From Fragilaria crotonensis (Eukaryota > Bacillariophyta > Fragilariophyceae > Fragilariales > Fragilariaceae): a DNA stretch of 43,886 nt. Below, one piece after another: positions 31,465-41,399 of this stretch (its first letter is position 1; each line of letters begins with the position of its first letter). The DNA lies in NCBI GenBank assembly GCA_022925895.1, contig JAKSYS010000524.1, forward strand, positions 1-43,886. The letters are read 5' to 3'. Below the pieces are notes generated by a model. It saw nothing but the letters and a program-made list of their open reading frames with translations, had not been told where the DNA came from and did not search any database. A program made the position numbers and the translations under genes.

Positions 31465-34400
31465 TGTTGAGTCACTAATGGAGCAGATTGAGTCCTTTAC
31501 GGCATTCCGTTGATCCAATCCACTTCTATGACACTTAGATGTTTATAAACAGTGGATCAGCTAGGAGTCTACGTATTCAGAAATGCAATATGTGCTTTTT
31601 AATATCTTTGATTTTCCGTTAGTAGTCACGTAGAAATTTCGTTGCACTTCGTAGCTAAAGTCCCGTTTGAGGAACATGCTGGATTCGACGATCAAACACA
31701 ATCATACAATTAGTCCATTCACTATTTCAATCAAGCTTCATACACACTCTTACACTGGTGTTGGTGCCATGATTGCTGCATCCTCTCTACGAGGAATGTA
31801 AGTGGTCCAAGCATTGGGCAAGGTATCAAGTTTTGCAAGAATTTGTTCTCGCTTCTTGAGATCTTTCAAGAGGTATGGCACCTTCGCCACGGGCAGCACC
31901 CAGCGGACAATTTCTCCCCATTCCTTTTCGGTAAGTGATCCTGCATCTGTTTCATATTTAGCAAGTGCTGCTTGTGCTCGTTCCAATGTCTTCAGCTGTG
32001 CCTCATTCTTCTTGTTTGCAGTGTTTGTCCTCGCAGTTTCATTCAGTTGTAGTTGCCGCTTCTGAGCCATCAACGTGACACCCGCATTACCAATTCGGGA
32101 TTCGCAGAAGTTCCACTGTCCGGAGGCCGAGAACGCTTTGCCGCTCTTAAGCAGTTCTTCGATCTGAGCATTCTCCGTTGCAGCCCTTTGAACGTGAGCT
32201 GCTGTTGGAATCACAGCGTCGAATATTCCAGGGTTGAATCCGTCACCTTCCAAATCATCGACTAGCAAATTGTATCGAAACTGTAAGTCCTCAAGTGCAG
32301 CATCCTTGTTGTGTTGTCCAAGCTCCTTTCTGACCCTTCGATTCTCCAAACAGCTTCTTGTAAAGGAACAAAACCAACCTTAGCCCACGACCAAAGGATC
32401 TTGTCCTTTGTGAAGTGGAGATCGAATGGTTTGTCGGCAGCAGCATCGGTTGTTGTGCCATTAACAATTGTCGGAAGGTCCTCAAAGTTAAGGTTAAGAA
32501 CAGCAGAGCTGAGTTGTTGTCCGTTCCTCCTGGCAAGCCCTCTCGCTTTCAACTTCTGCTGCACAACTTTTCACCGCGAGAATATGTGGCCGACTTGAAA
32601 GGACCATACAAGGCGTCCATTTCTTGTTGGACACTGGTGGCATTAGGTGCCGAGAAGAATGATCAATCCTTTTTCAAACAGTGCCTCGCGCTTGGCTAAC
32701 ACAATTTCTGACGATACGATCCTCCCAGGCCCTGCATCAACCTTTAAAATAACTGGACCCTGTAGAAGGCTTCCTCTCTCATCGAAGATTGCTGTTTTAT
32801 TGATGTTGGGATACAATGGGAGTATCACTGTTTCAATGTACTGATTGAGCAACTCATCGTCCATCGATCCACGCGAGCGAACGGCATAAAAGCTGTCGTA
32901 CTTTTCTGTGGATGGGCAGCCAAACCTCCCTTCGACTGTCGGCAAGCCCACAAGCCAATCCATCTTCACACGAAAGTTATCGTCAGACTTTGCTGTCGAG
33001 TCAAAGATATAGAATGGAGGAAGAGCTTCTCCTTCTGCGTTTGTTGCATAGACACCTGTGACATGACGACCTGATTTCACTCCTCTGGATGCACCACGCT
33101 GAAAAGAAGGGTTGTGATACGATACAGCTCGCGGACCTCCTCTGTCGCCGGTAATAGCTAAATTGTGGTGAGTTTCATCCATATTAATGATGCGTCGCTG
33201 CGAATCGCATTTGAAGCAAACTTCTGACGCAACGTTTCCATTCTCATCAAGGACCGCTTTATCCTCAACAAGCCCTGTTGCAACCAAATCCTTCTTCACA
33301 TCGTCAAACCACTGATTCAAATTGTCATGTGTTGTCCATTGTGCGCGAGCGTCTTCAACAGATATCTTGTTGGCTGCTTGGAGGGCATCGGGATACTCGC
33401 TGCGAACCTTCCTCCAAACTGATTCAACCTGGAATGTCTCATGCCTTGTTCCAACTATGGAAGCGCCGATCAAGCGCTTGATGTCGAGGCCCTTCAGCTC
33501 ACCATCTCCGACCTGGCACACTTCAGCATGTGTCGCCACCACCTCAAGCAGTTTGTCGGGAATCTTTGACCGTGGTCCCTTCTTCTTTGGACTGGTCCCT
33601 GCCAGACCATCCTTTGTTGCTTGATACACTGTACTACGTGTCAGCTTCTTTCCAGTGAGGCCGTATGCATTGTTGAGTCTCAAGCGCATACTCTGAACCG
33701 ATTCAGGACTTGCCTTTCCAGCGACAAGATTTGTCGCATCCTTGAATGCAGCCTTGTATCTCCGATCATAATCCGCCTTACTGCGCTTGTCAGCAAGGAG
33801 AGCAATACTCACTTGCTTTGAAGAGCGACGGGTCTTCTTTCGAGGCGGTGATGTCTGTGTGCTGATTAAGGATAGCAAGGTACTATCCATGGTAACCGGC
33901 GACACCACTCCTGTCACATCCTCGTCTTCAGTAATGTCAATAATAGAACCGATTCTCCTTGCATCTGCTCTTCGTATGTGATTATGATACGTGCCTCTTT
34001 CCCTTGTTGCCTTGACTCGAGAGTAGAGTGTACTCAGCGGAACACTTCCAGTCATCTGACAAGCCCCAAGGGCTTGTTCAGCGGTGATACCGTTCACAAT
34101 CACCTGCGTTGGTTTTGTGGAGCAATGGTGCGATAAATTTAGTTAGTACAAAATCTGTGTAGAGATAATAAAATTGATAGGCAGGATGAACTCATTTTTT
34201 CTCGTCACTTTTCATTCCACCATGTCGATCTTTGCGATAGTCTCTAGAAATGAATTACGTACCATTCTCACTACATCTTCGATCGTGTACTGGGCCGTTG
34301 GCCTACCAACCGCAACTGACGGAGTCGCAGAAGCACTACTGCCATTCCTAATATATCTTATCATCATGCAGGAATGAGCAATTAAATTACGAAGTTCGTA

Positions 34401-34618
34401 TTGTGTCTAACAAAAAAACATCAACTTTTTAAATCGCGCCATCTTTTGAAATAGATCTCCTCTACACAAAGTAGCTACGGTGACCCTCCATCAATTTGCA
34501 TACACTCTCATTCTCTACAGAGCGTATTCAAAGATCTTCGTGAATGGATAGGGTCAAACAACTCGTTCGTCAATCCGTCCGGGGACTGTCGTAATTTAAT
34601 TCGTCCAGATACTATGGT
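31449..34618. mobile_element. Pogo-like (Tc1/mariner superfamily) DNA transposon, about 3.17 kb
   Basis: The ends are 18-bp inverted repeats matching at 17 of 18 positions when the flanking TA is counted: TAACCACAGTATCTGGAC at the left and its complement form GTCCAGATACTATGGTTA at the right. A TA pair at each outer edge (31447-31448 and 34619-34620) is what a Tc1/mariner/pogo TA target duplication would look like. The element encodes one transposase on the minus strand with DDE_1 (pogo/Tigger) motifs. A shortened related copy is present at 40277-40862. Confidence 0.75.
31750..34103 (-). pseudogene. Pogo/DDE_1-type transposase with three frame breaks
   Basis: About 780 codons. The long 5' part (34103-32643) carries a helix-turn-helix-like N-terminus (ITAEQALGACQMTGSVPLST), a basic KKTRRSSK stretch, the first catalytic Asp in NMDETHHN and the second in VILKVDAGPGR. 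After a shift near 32645 the frame continues PNATSVQQEMDALYGPFK, equivalent to the pogo/Tigger PPNTTSxxQPxD block holding the third Asp. A second shift near 32571 leads to QQKLKARGLARRNGQQL, and a third near 32366 to RRVRKELGQHNKDAALED, ending at 31750. The annotated 5' limit is not an ATG: an in-frame stop lies about 60 bp upstream, so a 5' exon or a later Met is possible. Whether the breaks are mutations or consensus errors is open, because host genes here show similar ones. Confidence 0.75.
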
Positions 34619-34620
34619 TA
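34603..34620 (-). repeat. Right terminal inverted repeat of the pogo-like element
   Basis: Reads GTCCAGATACTATGGTTA, the inverse of the left end with one mismatch, including the TA target pair. Confidence 0.75.
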
Positions 34621-34994
34621 TACGAGTACTACCTTTCATCCGCTATCATAGTAGAGAGTAGAGAGTAGTCCGGAATTGTGTGGCCAAAGGTGGCTGCCCT
34701 TTATAACGAGTGACGATCCGAAGTTCATGATGGTGTACCGTTGTACGTAGTGGTACATGGTACTGGTACAGCTTGGAGAACGAGTACTTGTTACTTGTTA
34801 ATACATATTACTGTCGCAGTAGGCATACTTTTCCACTTGTACCTGTACCAGTAGCATAATCGGTGTTTGCCAGATCCGAAAGACAAGGGAGTTTCTCTCA
34901 CAATTGCAGCTACAGATGTACTTTGCAGACGTTGTCGTGCTTCGTTACAGGAACTTTCCCTTCTCACCACTGCGTCTGTCACCAAGCAACCAGA
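34621..34994. other. Intergenic region upstream of a small membrane protein
   Basis: Contains GTAC-type words (ACGAGTAC, GTACGTAGTGGTACATGGTACTGGTAC near 34742-34768) and a short GTAGAGA repeat near 34650-34667. No gene seen; the frame open from 34863 probably represents 5' leader. Confidence 0.45.
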
Positions 34995-35375
34995 ATGGGA
35001 AAAGCTCGTTTCAACCCCATGCGACCACGTCCTACTATAGGTGACTTTTTTTCGAACGTCTTCCTTGCCACAATGACTCTATCGTGTTTTGGGTGCTTGT
35101 CTGTACTGGGAATTATAAACCTGTCCGAAAATGATCCTCGAAAGAAACACGGCCCCCTCCTCCGACGGAATGTCGAAGATTCATCGGAGAATGTTCATCA
35201 TGATTGGGATTGGGAACAAGCTAAATTGGAATGGTTCCACGTTCTTCACGGGGTCAAGATTCGAGGGAAATACGTTTTCCTCCCTAAGCCTGGCGAACCA
35301 ACTCTTGAGGACTACTTAAAGGAAAAGGATGCACGACTTCGAGCCGAACAAAGCAAAGACGCTGAGCCTAAATGA
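34995..35375 (+). CDS. Small single-pass membrane protein, function unknown
   Basis: A 126-codon frame from ATG 34995 (MGKARFNPMRPRPTIGDFF). The frame is open back to 34863, but that part is Cys/Ser-rich and looks like leader, so I prefer the inner start. One transmembrane helix is evident at about residues 22-45 (FLATMTLSCFGCLSVLGIINL) preceded by basic residues, suggesting the N-terminus faces the cytosol or matrix. The C-terminal half is hydrophilic and charged, with WDWEQAKLEWFHVLHGVKIRG and a Pro/Glu segment (PKPGEPTLEDYLKEKDARLR). The size, single helix and charged tail resemble accessory subunits of mitochondrial membrane complexes, but I do not recognise a family. It converges on the Tim17-like gene 58 bp away. 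Confidence 0.6.
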   Translation: MGKARFNPMRPRPTIGDFFSNVFLATMTLSCFGCLSVLGIINLSENDPRKKHGPLLRRNVEDSSENVHHDWDWEQAKLEWFHVLHGVKIRGKYVFLPKPGEPTLEDYLKEKDARLRAEQSKDAEPK

Positions 35376-35433
35376 TTTCGTCAGTGTGCCACGCCGCCAC
35401 AGATGACGCAAAGTACTGTAAGAATAAAACGTT

Positions 35434-36071
35434 CTAGCGTTTATCCCAGTCTCGCATGATTACTTGTGCGCTATCCATGATGATCAACATGCCCGCATAA
35501 GGCATTGATGGACGCAAGGCAGGCTTCGACATCAACGCACCCATAGAGACGAACCCTGCTACCCCTATTTCAGTCCATTCTCCAGGATTCGCAGCCACTC
35601 GTAGACCGTATCTCACCTTCACAAGGATTATCAGAAACACACAACTCGGCAACGATAGCTTCACCATGGAACTGTACTTACCACATGGAAACCCCCAAAG
35701 AAGAGTCCAAACACTGTTGCGGATCTTGTGGTTCCTTCCATCAAATATCGTGCCTTTGCTGTACTCGAGGCTTTTTGCAGAACTACTGATTCTCCCGCAG
35801 TTCGCATGCCATCCATAAATCCAAAAACGGCCCCAGTAATCGATCCAATTGTACCACCAAAGGCCGCCATCTTCAATAATTCACCGGTGTCAAAAGGGAC
35901 TTTGATTTCCTTGTTTTGCGCCAGATCGTTAACTGCATCCTCTTCATCCTCTTCCTGCATCATTTGTTTCTGCAGAGCTTTGTAAACTTGTTCTTTGTAA
36001 GCATCAGGATCACTTCCATCTTGACGAATAAGCGACCAAGGGATGTTGCGACTGCGGTCCCACGATGACAT
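35434..36071 (-). CDS. Tim17/Tim22/Tim23-family-like membrane protein
   Basis: Two exons, 36071-35682 and 35616-35434, joined in phase 0 across a 65-nt GT..AG intron (35681-35617); 190 residues. The N-terminal third is hydrophilic and acidic (QMMQEEDEEDAVNDLAQ). Then come glycine-spaced helices typical of the Tim17 fold: LKMAAFGGTIGSITGAVFGFMDG, ATVFGLFFGGFHVVRYGLR, and VAGFVSMGALMSKPAL, with a fourth hydrophobic stretch YAGMLIIMDSAQVI. Spliced, the second helix reads continuously into YGLRVAANPGEW, supporting the intron. Tim17-fold proteins are mitochondrial protein-import channel subunits or, in the TIMMDC1 branch, complex I assembly factors; the helix spacing fits the fold but not a specific branch. 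The alternative is an unrelated four-helix membrane protein. Confidence 0.6.
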
Positions 36072-36698
36072 GGTTGCCTGTGTCTACCTGATCTGAGCAA
36101 CGATACGCCAGGATTTGTCATTATACATCATCCACACGTATTTCAAGTTACAAGGTGGTACAGTGTACAGTACCTTTACTACTGTCGTTCCTATAGCGAC
36201 TTTTTTTGTGCCCAGTGTCAGTCAGTAAACATAATATATATGTATATATGGTATGTATACTGAGTATACCCGAGCTAGAGCGTACTCCAGTCCTGTTCGT
36301 TCACACCGGGCTCCTTTCCTATCTACTTAAGTCTACGCTATGACATAGTAGGAAATCCGACGTTGTCATCAGGATCTAGCCCGATGGCTGGGTGCGCGGG
36401 CCAAAATACGTAGATCTGGTACAAAACGTCATCAAAACCTCAACCTTATCTTTTAATTTCTGAATGAGATCAAAAAAATGGCGCACTTTCTCGTGCCTTG
36501 ATGGTCCGACGATGATCGTCCATATCTCCACAGGATTGATGCAGCTCAATGTACCTCGACCGGTTCCTTATAGCTCATCAATCAACAGTATGAGCGAGAT
36601 ATTGCCTAAGTACATCGAGAGGCGAGGAATGAGTCATTTTATTCTCACTTCCTTTCATGCAGCCATCAGCAAAACCTCGCTCCACAAGAAATGGTTGA
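36072..36698. other. Intergenic region
   Basis: Contains the Tim17-like gene's 5' side, an AT-rich patch (36227-36262, alternating TA with GTATAC) and an open frame at 36464-36799 without recognisable motif. It may hold the left end of the 37-40 kb transposon, which I could not place. Confidence 0.4.
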
Positions 36699-37223
36699 AT
36701 GCCGTCGTTTTGCATGAATACATGCTCCAATGGACTTCAATTTACCCTGGTTGCCATGATGAGATGCATAAACAAGGCATATCAAAACAGCTCCTATAAT
36801 GCCAACTACATCGAGGTTTGCAACGGAACAAAGCTAGACATGTACATCCAGCATCAACGACGACAAGGCGAGACAAAGACGTCCTACTACTTTTACATAA
36901 CTAAGACTGGAGCAACGGCGCCAGCTCTTCCTACGGCAGGCAATACATCAGCTTGGGAAGCAGCGATTGCTGTCAATCGGCTGCTCCCTCCCGCAACCCG
37001 ACAACGGTCTGAACTTGTCGACATAGAACTAGTCAGCAATCCTCACCAGCACGATAGTAGAAAACGACAACTATCGCCATCCTCTCCTTGTCGTAGTACT
37101 AGTCCTCCTAGCACTTTCAGCAGCAGCAGCATAGCAGCAAAGAGGACACGACGACGTTGCAACCAACACGGAAGATTGTTGAATGGGGGAGCTCCATGGC
37201 GCCACATCATCATCCTCAAGTGA
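36699..37223 (+). pseudogene. Possible N-terminal extension of the downstream transposase
   Basis: A frame that from the Met at 36756 reads MMRCINKAYQNSS and then YYFYITKTGATAPALP, ending in a Ser/Pro/Arg-rich stretch (KRQLSPSSP). It overlaps the downstream frame at the G5 run 37185-37189: removing one G would fuse it to ELHGATSSSSSDDATSS in the next gene. Composition is coding-like. It could instead be chance or 5' leader; I do not recognise a domain. Confidence 0.35.
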
Positions 37224-39943
37224 TGACGCCACTTCATCGCCCGATGATGCCGTTTTGGCATCATCTGAAGAACGAGGAGGAGAAGAAGCCTCAGAATGTA
37301 TGACAAATGAGGTCGCCACCATGATAGGAAGTAGCGAAGACACTGCTTCATCGCTGGCATCTCCGCGTCGTCCTTTTCTCGAAACGTATTGGGACTCTCC
37401 CGAAGCCAAATTACTTTTCCGACCGCTCGCCTCAGAGTCGACTGCTCTTGATGCCATTGATAACCAGATCAAAGCCCTTCGCGACGTCAACAAAAGTTCA
37501 AATGCTTTCCTCACCGTCGCCGGAAATCTTGACGAGCTAAACGAAGACGACGTCACGGAACATCAAAAATGGGTTATACAACAAAAAGCACAATATCTCG
37601 CCCTTGCACTCCACCTGGCAAGGGAGAACATGAACGGGTGGACGTGGCAAAAATGTTGTGAGAAAACGATTGGTGAATTACAAAGGCAAGGATTGACACT
37701 TGCCACTCGCCATGAGACCGTATCCAAGTGGTACCGTAGCTTCCGCGAGACTCGTACCTTCGTCATTCCGCAACCAGCAAAGAAGAACCTTCCGCCATTT
37801 CTCCATCAAAATCCAGACATCTGTACGAATATAAAAGAATACGCAAGGGGAAACCTCGACACACTCAGCATCAAAATGCTGAGTGACTTTATCCACGACA
37901 AAGTCTTACCAATCCTAGTGATGGACCTTTTCGATTCGACCGAGAAAAGTGTGAGAGCGATGATGGCAAACAACAAAGAGCAATACAACAAGCAATTGAG
38001 GATTATCCTCAAGCGATACGGTCTTACCTGCATAAGTCCCTCAACTGTCTACCGTTGGATGGTCCGCCTTGGCTTCCGCTATGAGCCAACTCGCAAAGGA
38101 TATTATGTCGATGGTCACGAACGACCTGCCACGGTACAATATAGATGGGATTTTTGTCAACGCTACTTATCATACGAAAGAAGGATGCATTGCTGGGTGC
38201 AAGTAACAGAACCTGTGGCGGCACAACTTGAGACAGATGAAATGCTACCGAAAGGAAGCGGCTACTCTTACCTTAACAGCAGCGGGGATCGAATGAGAGA
38301 ATACCATGTCGACAGCTTCGAACCCGAAAAGAGTAAGGCCCTCTTACAGCAACTAGTGACAACTGACTTTGGTGGTAACCTCTCCGTCCGCTTCGATTCA
38401 TCGTTGAAGCCATTAATAATCTTCGGGCATGACGAATGCATATTCAAACAGTTCCTGATGCCGTCCAAACAATGGTATGGCCCCAACAGAGAAACTTTCA
38501 TTCGTCCGAAGGATGATGGTCTTGGGATAATGATTTCGGCTTTTCAATCCAGGGAATTTGGTTTTGGTCTTGATACGACGGAGTCAGACCTATCAGAAGT
38601 GAACAGACGTCGACAAGGGGTTAAGTATCGTGACACACAAGCAGCAATGGACACAAGAAAAACAGAATACAAGGAACCACTTACGACTTCTCCTTTCATT
38701 CGGGAAAGTACGGACAAAATGCTGACGGCTACTGGACATATCAGCACATGGTGCTGCAGCTTGAGGATTGCGTGGACATCCTCAATGTCAAGTATCCACA
38801 GTACGACTTCCTATTCTTATTCGACCACTCCTGTGGTCACGATCGACAACGAGAGGACGGGTTGAATGTGGAGAAGATAGCGAGAATCTTCGGAGGACAA
38901 GCGCAGAGAAAAATGCGCGAGACAACGATAAAGCAAAGTCAAGGATATCTCGGTCCACACTCACCAAAACTGCAAATTGGAGACACGCAATCAATGGTGT
39001 TCAGTCCATTGGAAGCCGGTCCTTTTTGGATGACAGAGGTGCAACGGGAAGAAACTCGCCATGATCGAATTCTTGAGGAGGAAAAACGCGAGAGTTCACG
39101 AAGGACGAGCTGCTTAAAGTACTGAAGAAGGAACGAGTCAGTGCCAAAGGCAAGAAAGCAGCAATACAAGCCATTGCACAAGAGCATGGCTTACCAATTC
39201 GGGAGACATCACAGATAGTTGTTGAGGGGTGGGAGGGAAAACCAAAAGGCCTCCTACAGGTTCTTTGGGAACGCGGAATTGTCGATGAAACAAGACTTTC
39301 AGAGTACACGATCAATGGAAGGCAAAATGGATACGGCGTTGTTGACAAAACCTTTGCCTTGAAGTCTTTGATGGCCAGCTGCCTTGATTTCGAGGAGGAG
39401 GAGACACTTCTTCAGTCAATGGGAAGGGAGATGGGTGTTCTTGTTGATCGGACACCCAAATGCCACTGCGAGCTTGCAGGAGAGGGAATCGAGTATTCCT
39501 GGGGGTGTGCCAAAAACAGTTACCGCCGTGTGTCCTTGAAACAGAAGCGAGGCAAAGACAACTTTAAATCCGTTGTCAGAGAGTGTCTGTCGAGGGAGAA
39601 GGGCGGGGTGTTAGTGACGGAGCGAATCAGACTTTTTTCAAGACGAGTACCTGATTTGGTGCGAACGACAGGGGAGAGAAAGTGCCAGAACAAACAAAAG
39701 TGCGCTCACAACAGATCCCATCAAGACGGAGAACCTTGTCAAACGCTTCAAAACACATCGTTGTGCCCTCGATTTTGACCACAGCTTCTGCAAGGCAACG
39801 TTCATAGACTTAACAAATGAAGAAGCGAAGGAGAAGCAACCATCATTGCAAAGAGCAAAACAACAAGAACAATGGAAAGATCTTTTTTGTGGCATATGCA
39901 TACGCACATCTGGCAATCGTTCTTTGATCACAAAGATTTGCTG
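37183..39943 (+). pseudogene. DDE transposase with FDHS and PKxHCEL motifs, frameshifted
   Basis: About 920 codons in four successive frames. Part 1 (37183 to about 38704): acidic Ser-rich start, helix-turn-helix-like ISPSTVYRWMVRLGFRY, and first catalytic Asp in LIIFGHDECIFKQ. Part 2 (about 38708-39082): GYWTYQHMVLQLEDC and FLFLFDHSCGH (second Asp), then FGGQAQRKMRET. Part 3 (39087-39632): FTKDELLKVLKKERV, PKCHCELAGEGIEYSWG (third acid). Part 4 (39639-39943): DEYLIWCERQGR to RTSGNRSLITKIC. Each join corresponds to one base in an A or T run (38705-38707, 39082-39086, 39633-39638). The three acids and their order fit an RNase H-fold DDE transposase of a type I know from fungi and stramenopiles; it differs from the pogo-like element at 31-34 kb. 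All catalytic residues are present, so a functional parent is recent. Confidence 0.75.
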
Positions 39944-40276
39944 ATGTCATACTTTGAAAATGTGTATTCATAATTTTTTCTATACCAAATTCTATGTCAT
40001 CCTACTATTCCGAGCATTGCGATGCACCCAGCCATGGCCCTATACCCTATTTGCATTAAACCCAAAATTGTAGACTTTTGTGTACAGTACGAGCATAAAC
40101 ATAGTAGCTGGACTACAAAAATTATTCGCTGCATCGGTGTACTACATACCCAACTTCTAACGGCAGCAAATCATAGATCTCATAACAGGCTTTCTATTCA
40201 GCTACTGAAAGTGATGATACGATGTTTATTGATGGAGTTATGAGTAGTCTAATTTTATTTTTTGAGATTTTTTTTA
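39944..40276. other. Spacer after the transposase
   Basis: Presumably the 3' side of the 37-40 kb element. It contains one copy of AACATAGTAGCTGGAC at about 40097, resembling the pogo-like terminus, but its flank does not match the other copies. No gene. Confidence 0.4.
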
Positions 40277-40862
40277 ACATAGTAACTGGACGGTTCAGTC
40301 ACTAGTGAGGCAAATTGAGTCCCATTTGACAATCTCAAGTTGGAACACGTTTTTATGCGAGTTACAAATACATCTCAAGCGTCTGTTCTACAAGTTTGCC
40401 ATCTCAGAACTGATCTATTCAGCAACAAATACATTCGAATTGCTGTTGATATGGACAGCACTAAAATATCGAAGTTCGTAATGAAACTCTTGCATTATAT
40501 GCGATTAAATTAGTAGCAAGAATTTTTTTGTACGGAAGGTGCCGTAGGATTAAAAAATTGAGATGTCAACGCACTTCGATGTTCAAAATTGACTTCGACA
40601 ATGTCGACTTCGTGACGGCCGTTAACAATGAAAAACTTCGATAATTGACTGCAAATTTGGCAGTATATTAGATTGCCGGCCTACCAACAAGTGCTAACAG
40701 TGTCATAGAAGCAGTACGGTTGTCCTTGGCTTTGGTTGACACGATACAAAAATATGCAATTAAATTACAAAGCGAAAGTTAAGATTTGAAAAAAAAATCC
40801 AATATTTTAATTCAATCCATCTTTTGAAGTGTCCCCCCTCACCACAAACGAGCTACGGTAAC
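40277..40862. mobile_element. Deletion derivative (MITE-like) related to the pogo-like element
   Basis: The left part, ACATAGTAACTGGAC then TCAGTCACTAGTGAGG and AAATTGAGTCC, aligns by eye with 31449-31495. The right part aligns with 34297-34490 through GGCCTACCAAC, GCAATTAAATTAC, CCATCTTTTGAA and AGCTACGGT. The transposase gene between these is absent. The right terminal repeat was not found; the sequence past 40862 diverges and the large palindrome follows, so the right end may be lost. Confidence 0.65.
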
Positions 40863-40988
40863 CCCTTATGTTTCAGTGCACAGGACAATTCTTTAGTTAG
40901 TGGAATAGTCAATCTTCAATAGCGACCAGAGGGTGAATGACCCTTTGCGCGCGCTTCGTAACGGTCGCGAACACCGCTAAGTAATCCA

Positions 40989-41010
40989 ACTCTCTAAGTA
41001 ACTAGAGAGT
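40989..41010. repeat. Small hairpin beside the large palindrome
   Basis: ACTCTCTA and TAGAGAGT form an 8-bp stem with a 6-base loop, 8 bp left of the 104-bp palindrome. Confidence 0.7.
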
Positions 41011-41018
41011 GCCATATG

Positions 41019-41122
41019 TTTGCACCCAGACAAGTTGACTGCAAACCCTTGTAACTGGAGCTTCCTACACGTGTAGGAAGCTCCAGTTACAAGGGTTTGC
41101 AGTCAACTTGTCTGGGTGCAAA
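41019..41122. repeat. Perfect 104-bp palindrome with no spacer
   Basis: Two 52-bp arms are exact reverse complements meeting at 41070/41071 (CTACAC|GTGTAG). Symmetry ends at 41018/41123. The arms begin TTTGCACCCAGACAAG. There is no open frame through it. It could be a foldback element terminus, a hairpin-RNA source, or a replication/assembly product. Confidence 0.95.
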
Positions 41123-41317
41123 AATAGAATTTTGACCTCCGACGCCAACTGGTCATAAAAGAAAAAAAATTATGGCTCAAAACCTGATGGCCACGTAAAA
41201 TTCTACGTCTGGGTCATATCTTTAAATGTTCTGTTTGCGCGTATCTCATATCTTATTGCACGTGCGGTGTACTACTTCGAGTACCATACCCTCGAAATCA
41301 CTTCATATGTATCACAC

Positions 41318-41348
41318 CATCACATCACATCACATCACATCACATCAC
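41318..41348. repeat. Pentanucleotide repeat CATCA
   Basis: Six uninterrupted 5-bp copies, about 50 bp upstream of the ATG of the long right-edge frame. Confidence 0.9.
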
Positions 41349-41399
41349 CAAGAAAGTGCTACTTGTTATCCCTTCTTGCTCATTTTCTTCCTTCTGATC

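Noticed and set aside
40097-40112. AACATAGTAGCTGGAC as a third pogo-like terminus
   Set aside because: The following 150 bases do not match either element and no partner end in the opposite orientation was found.
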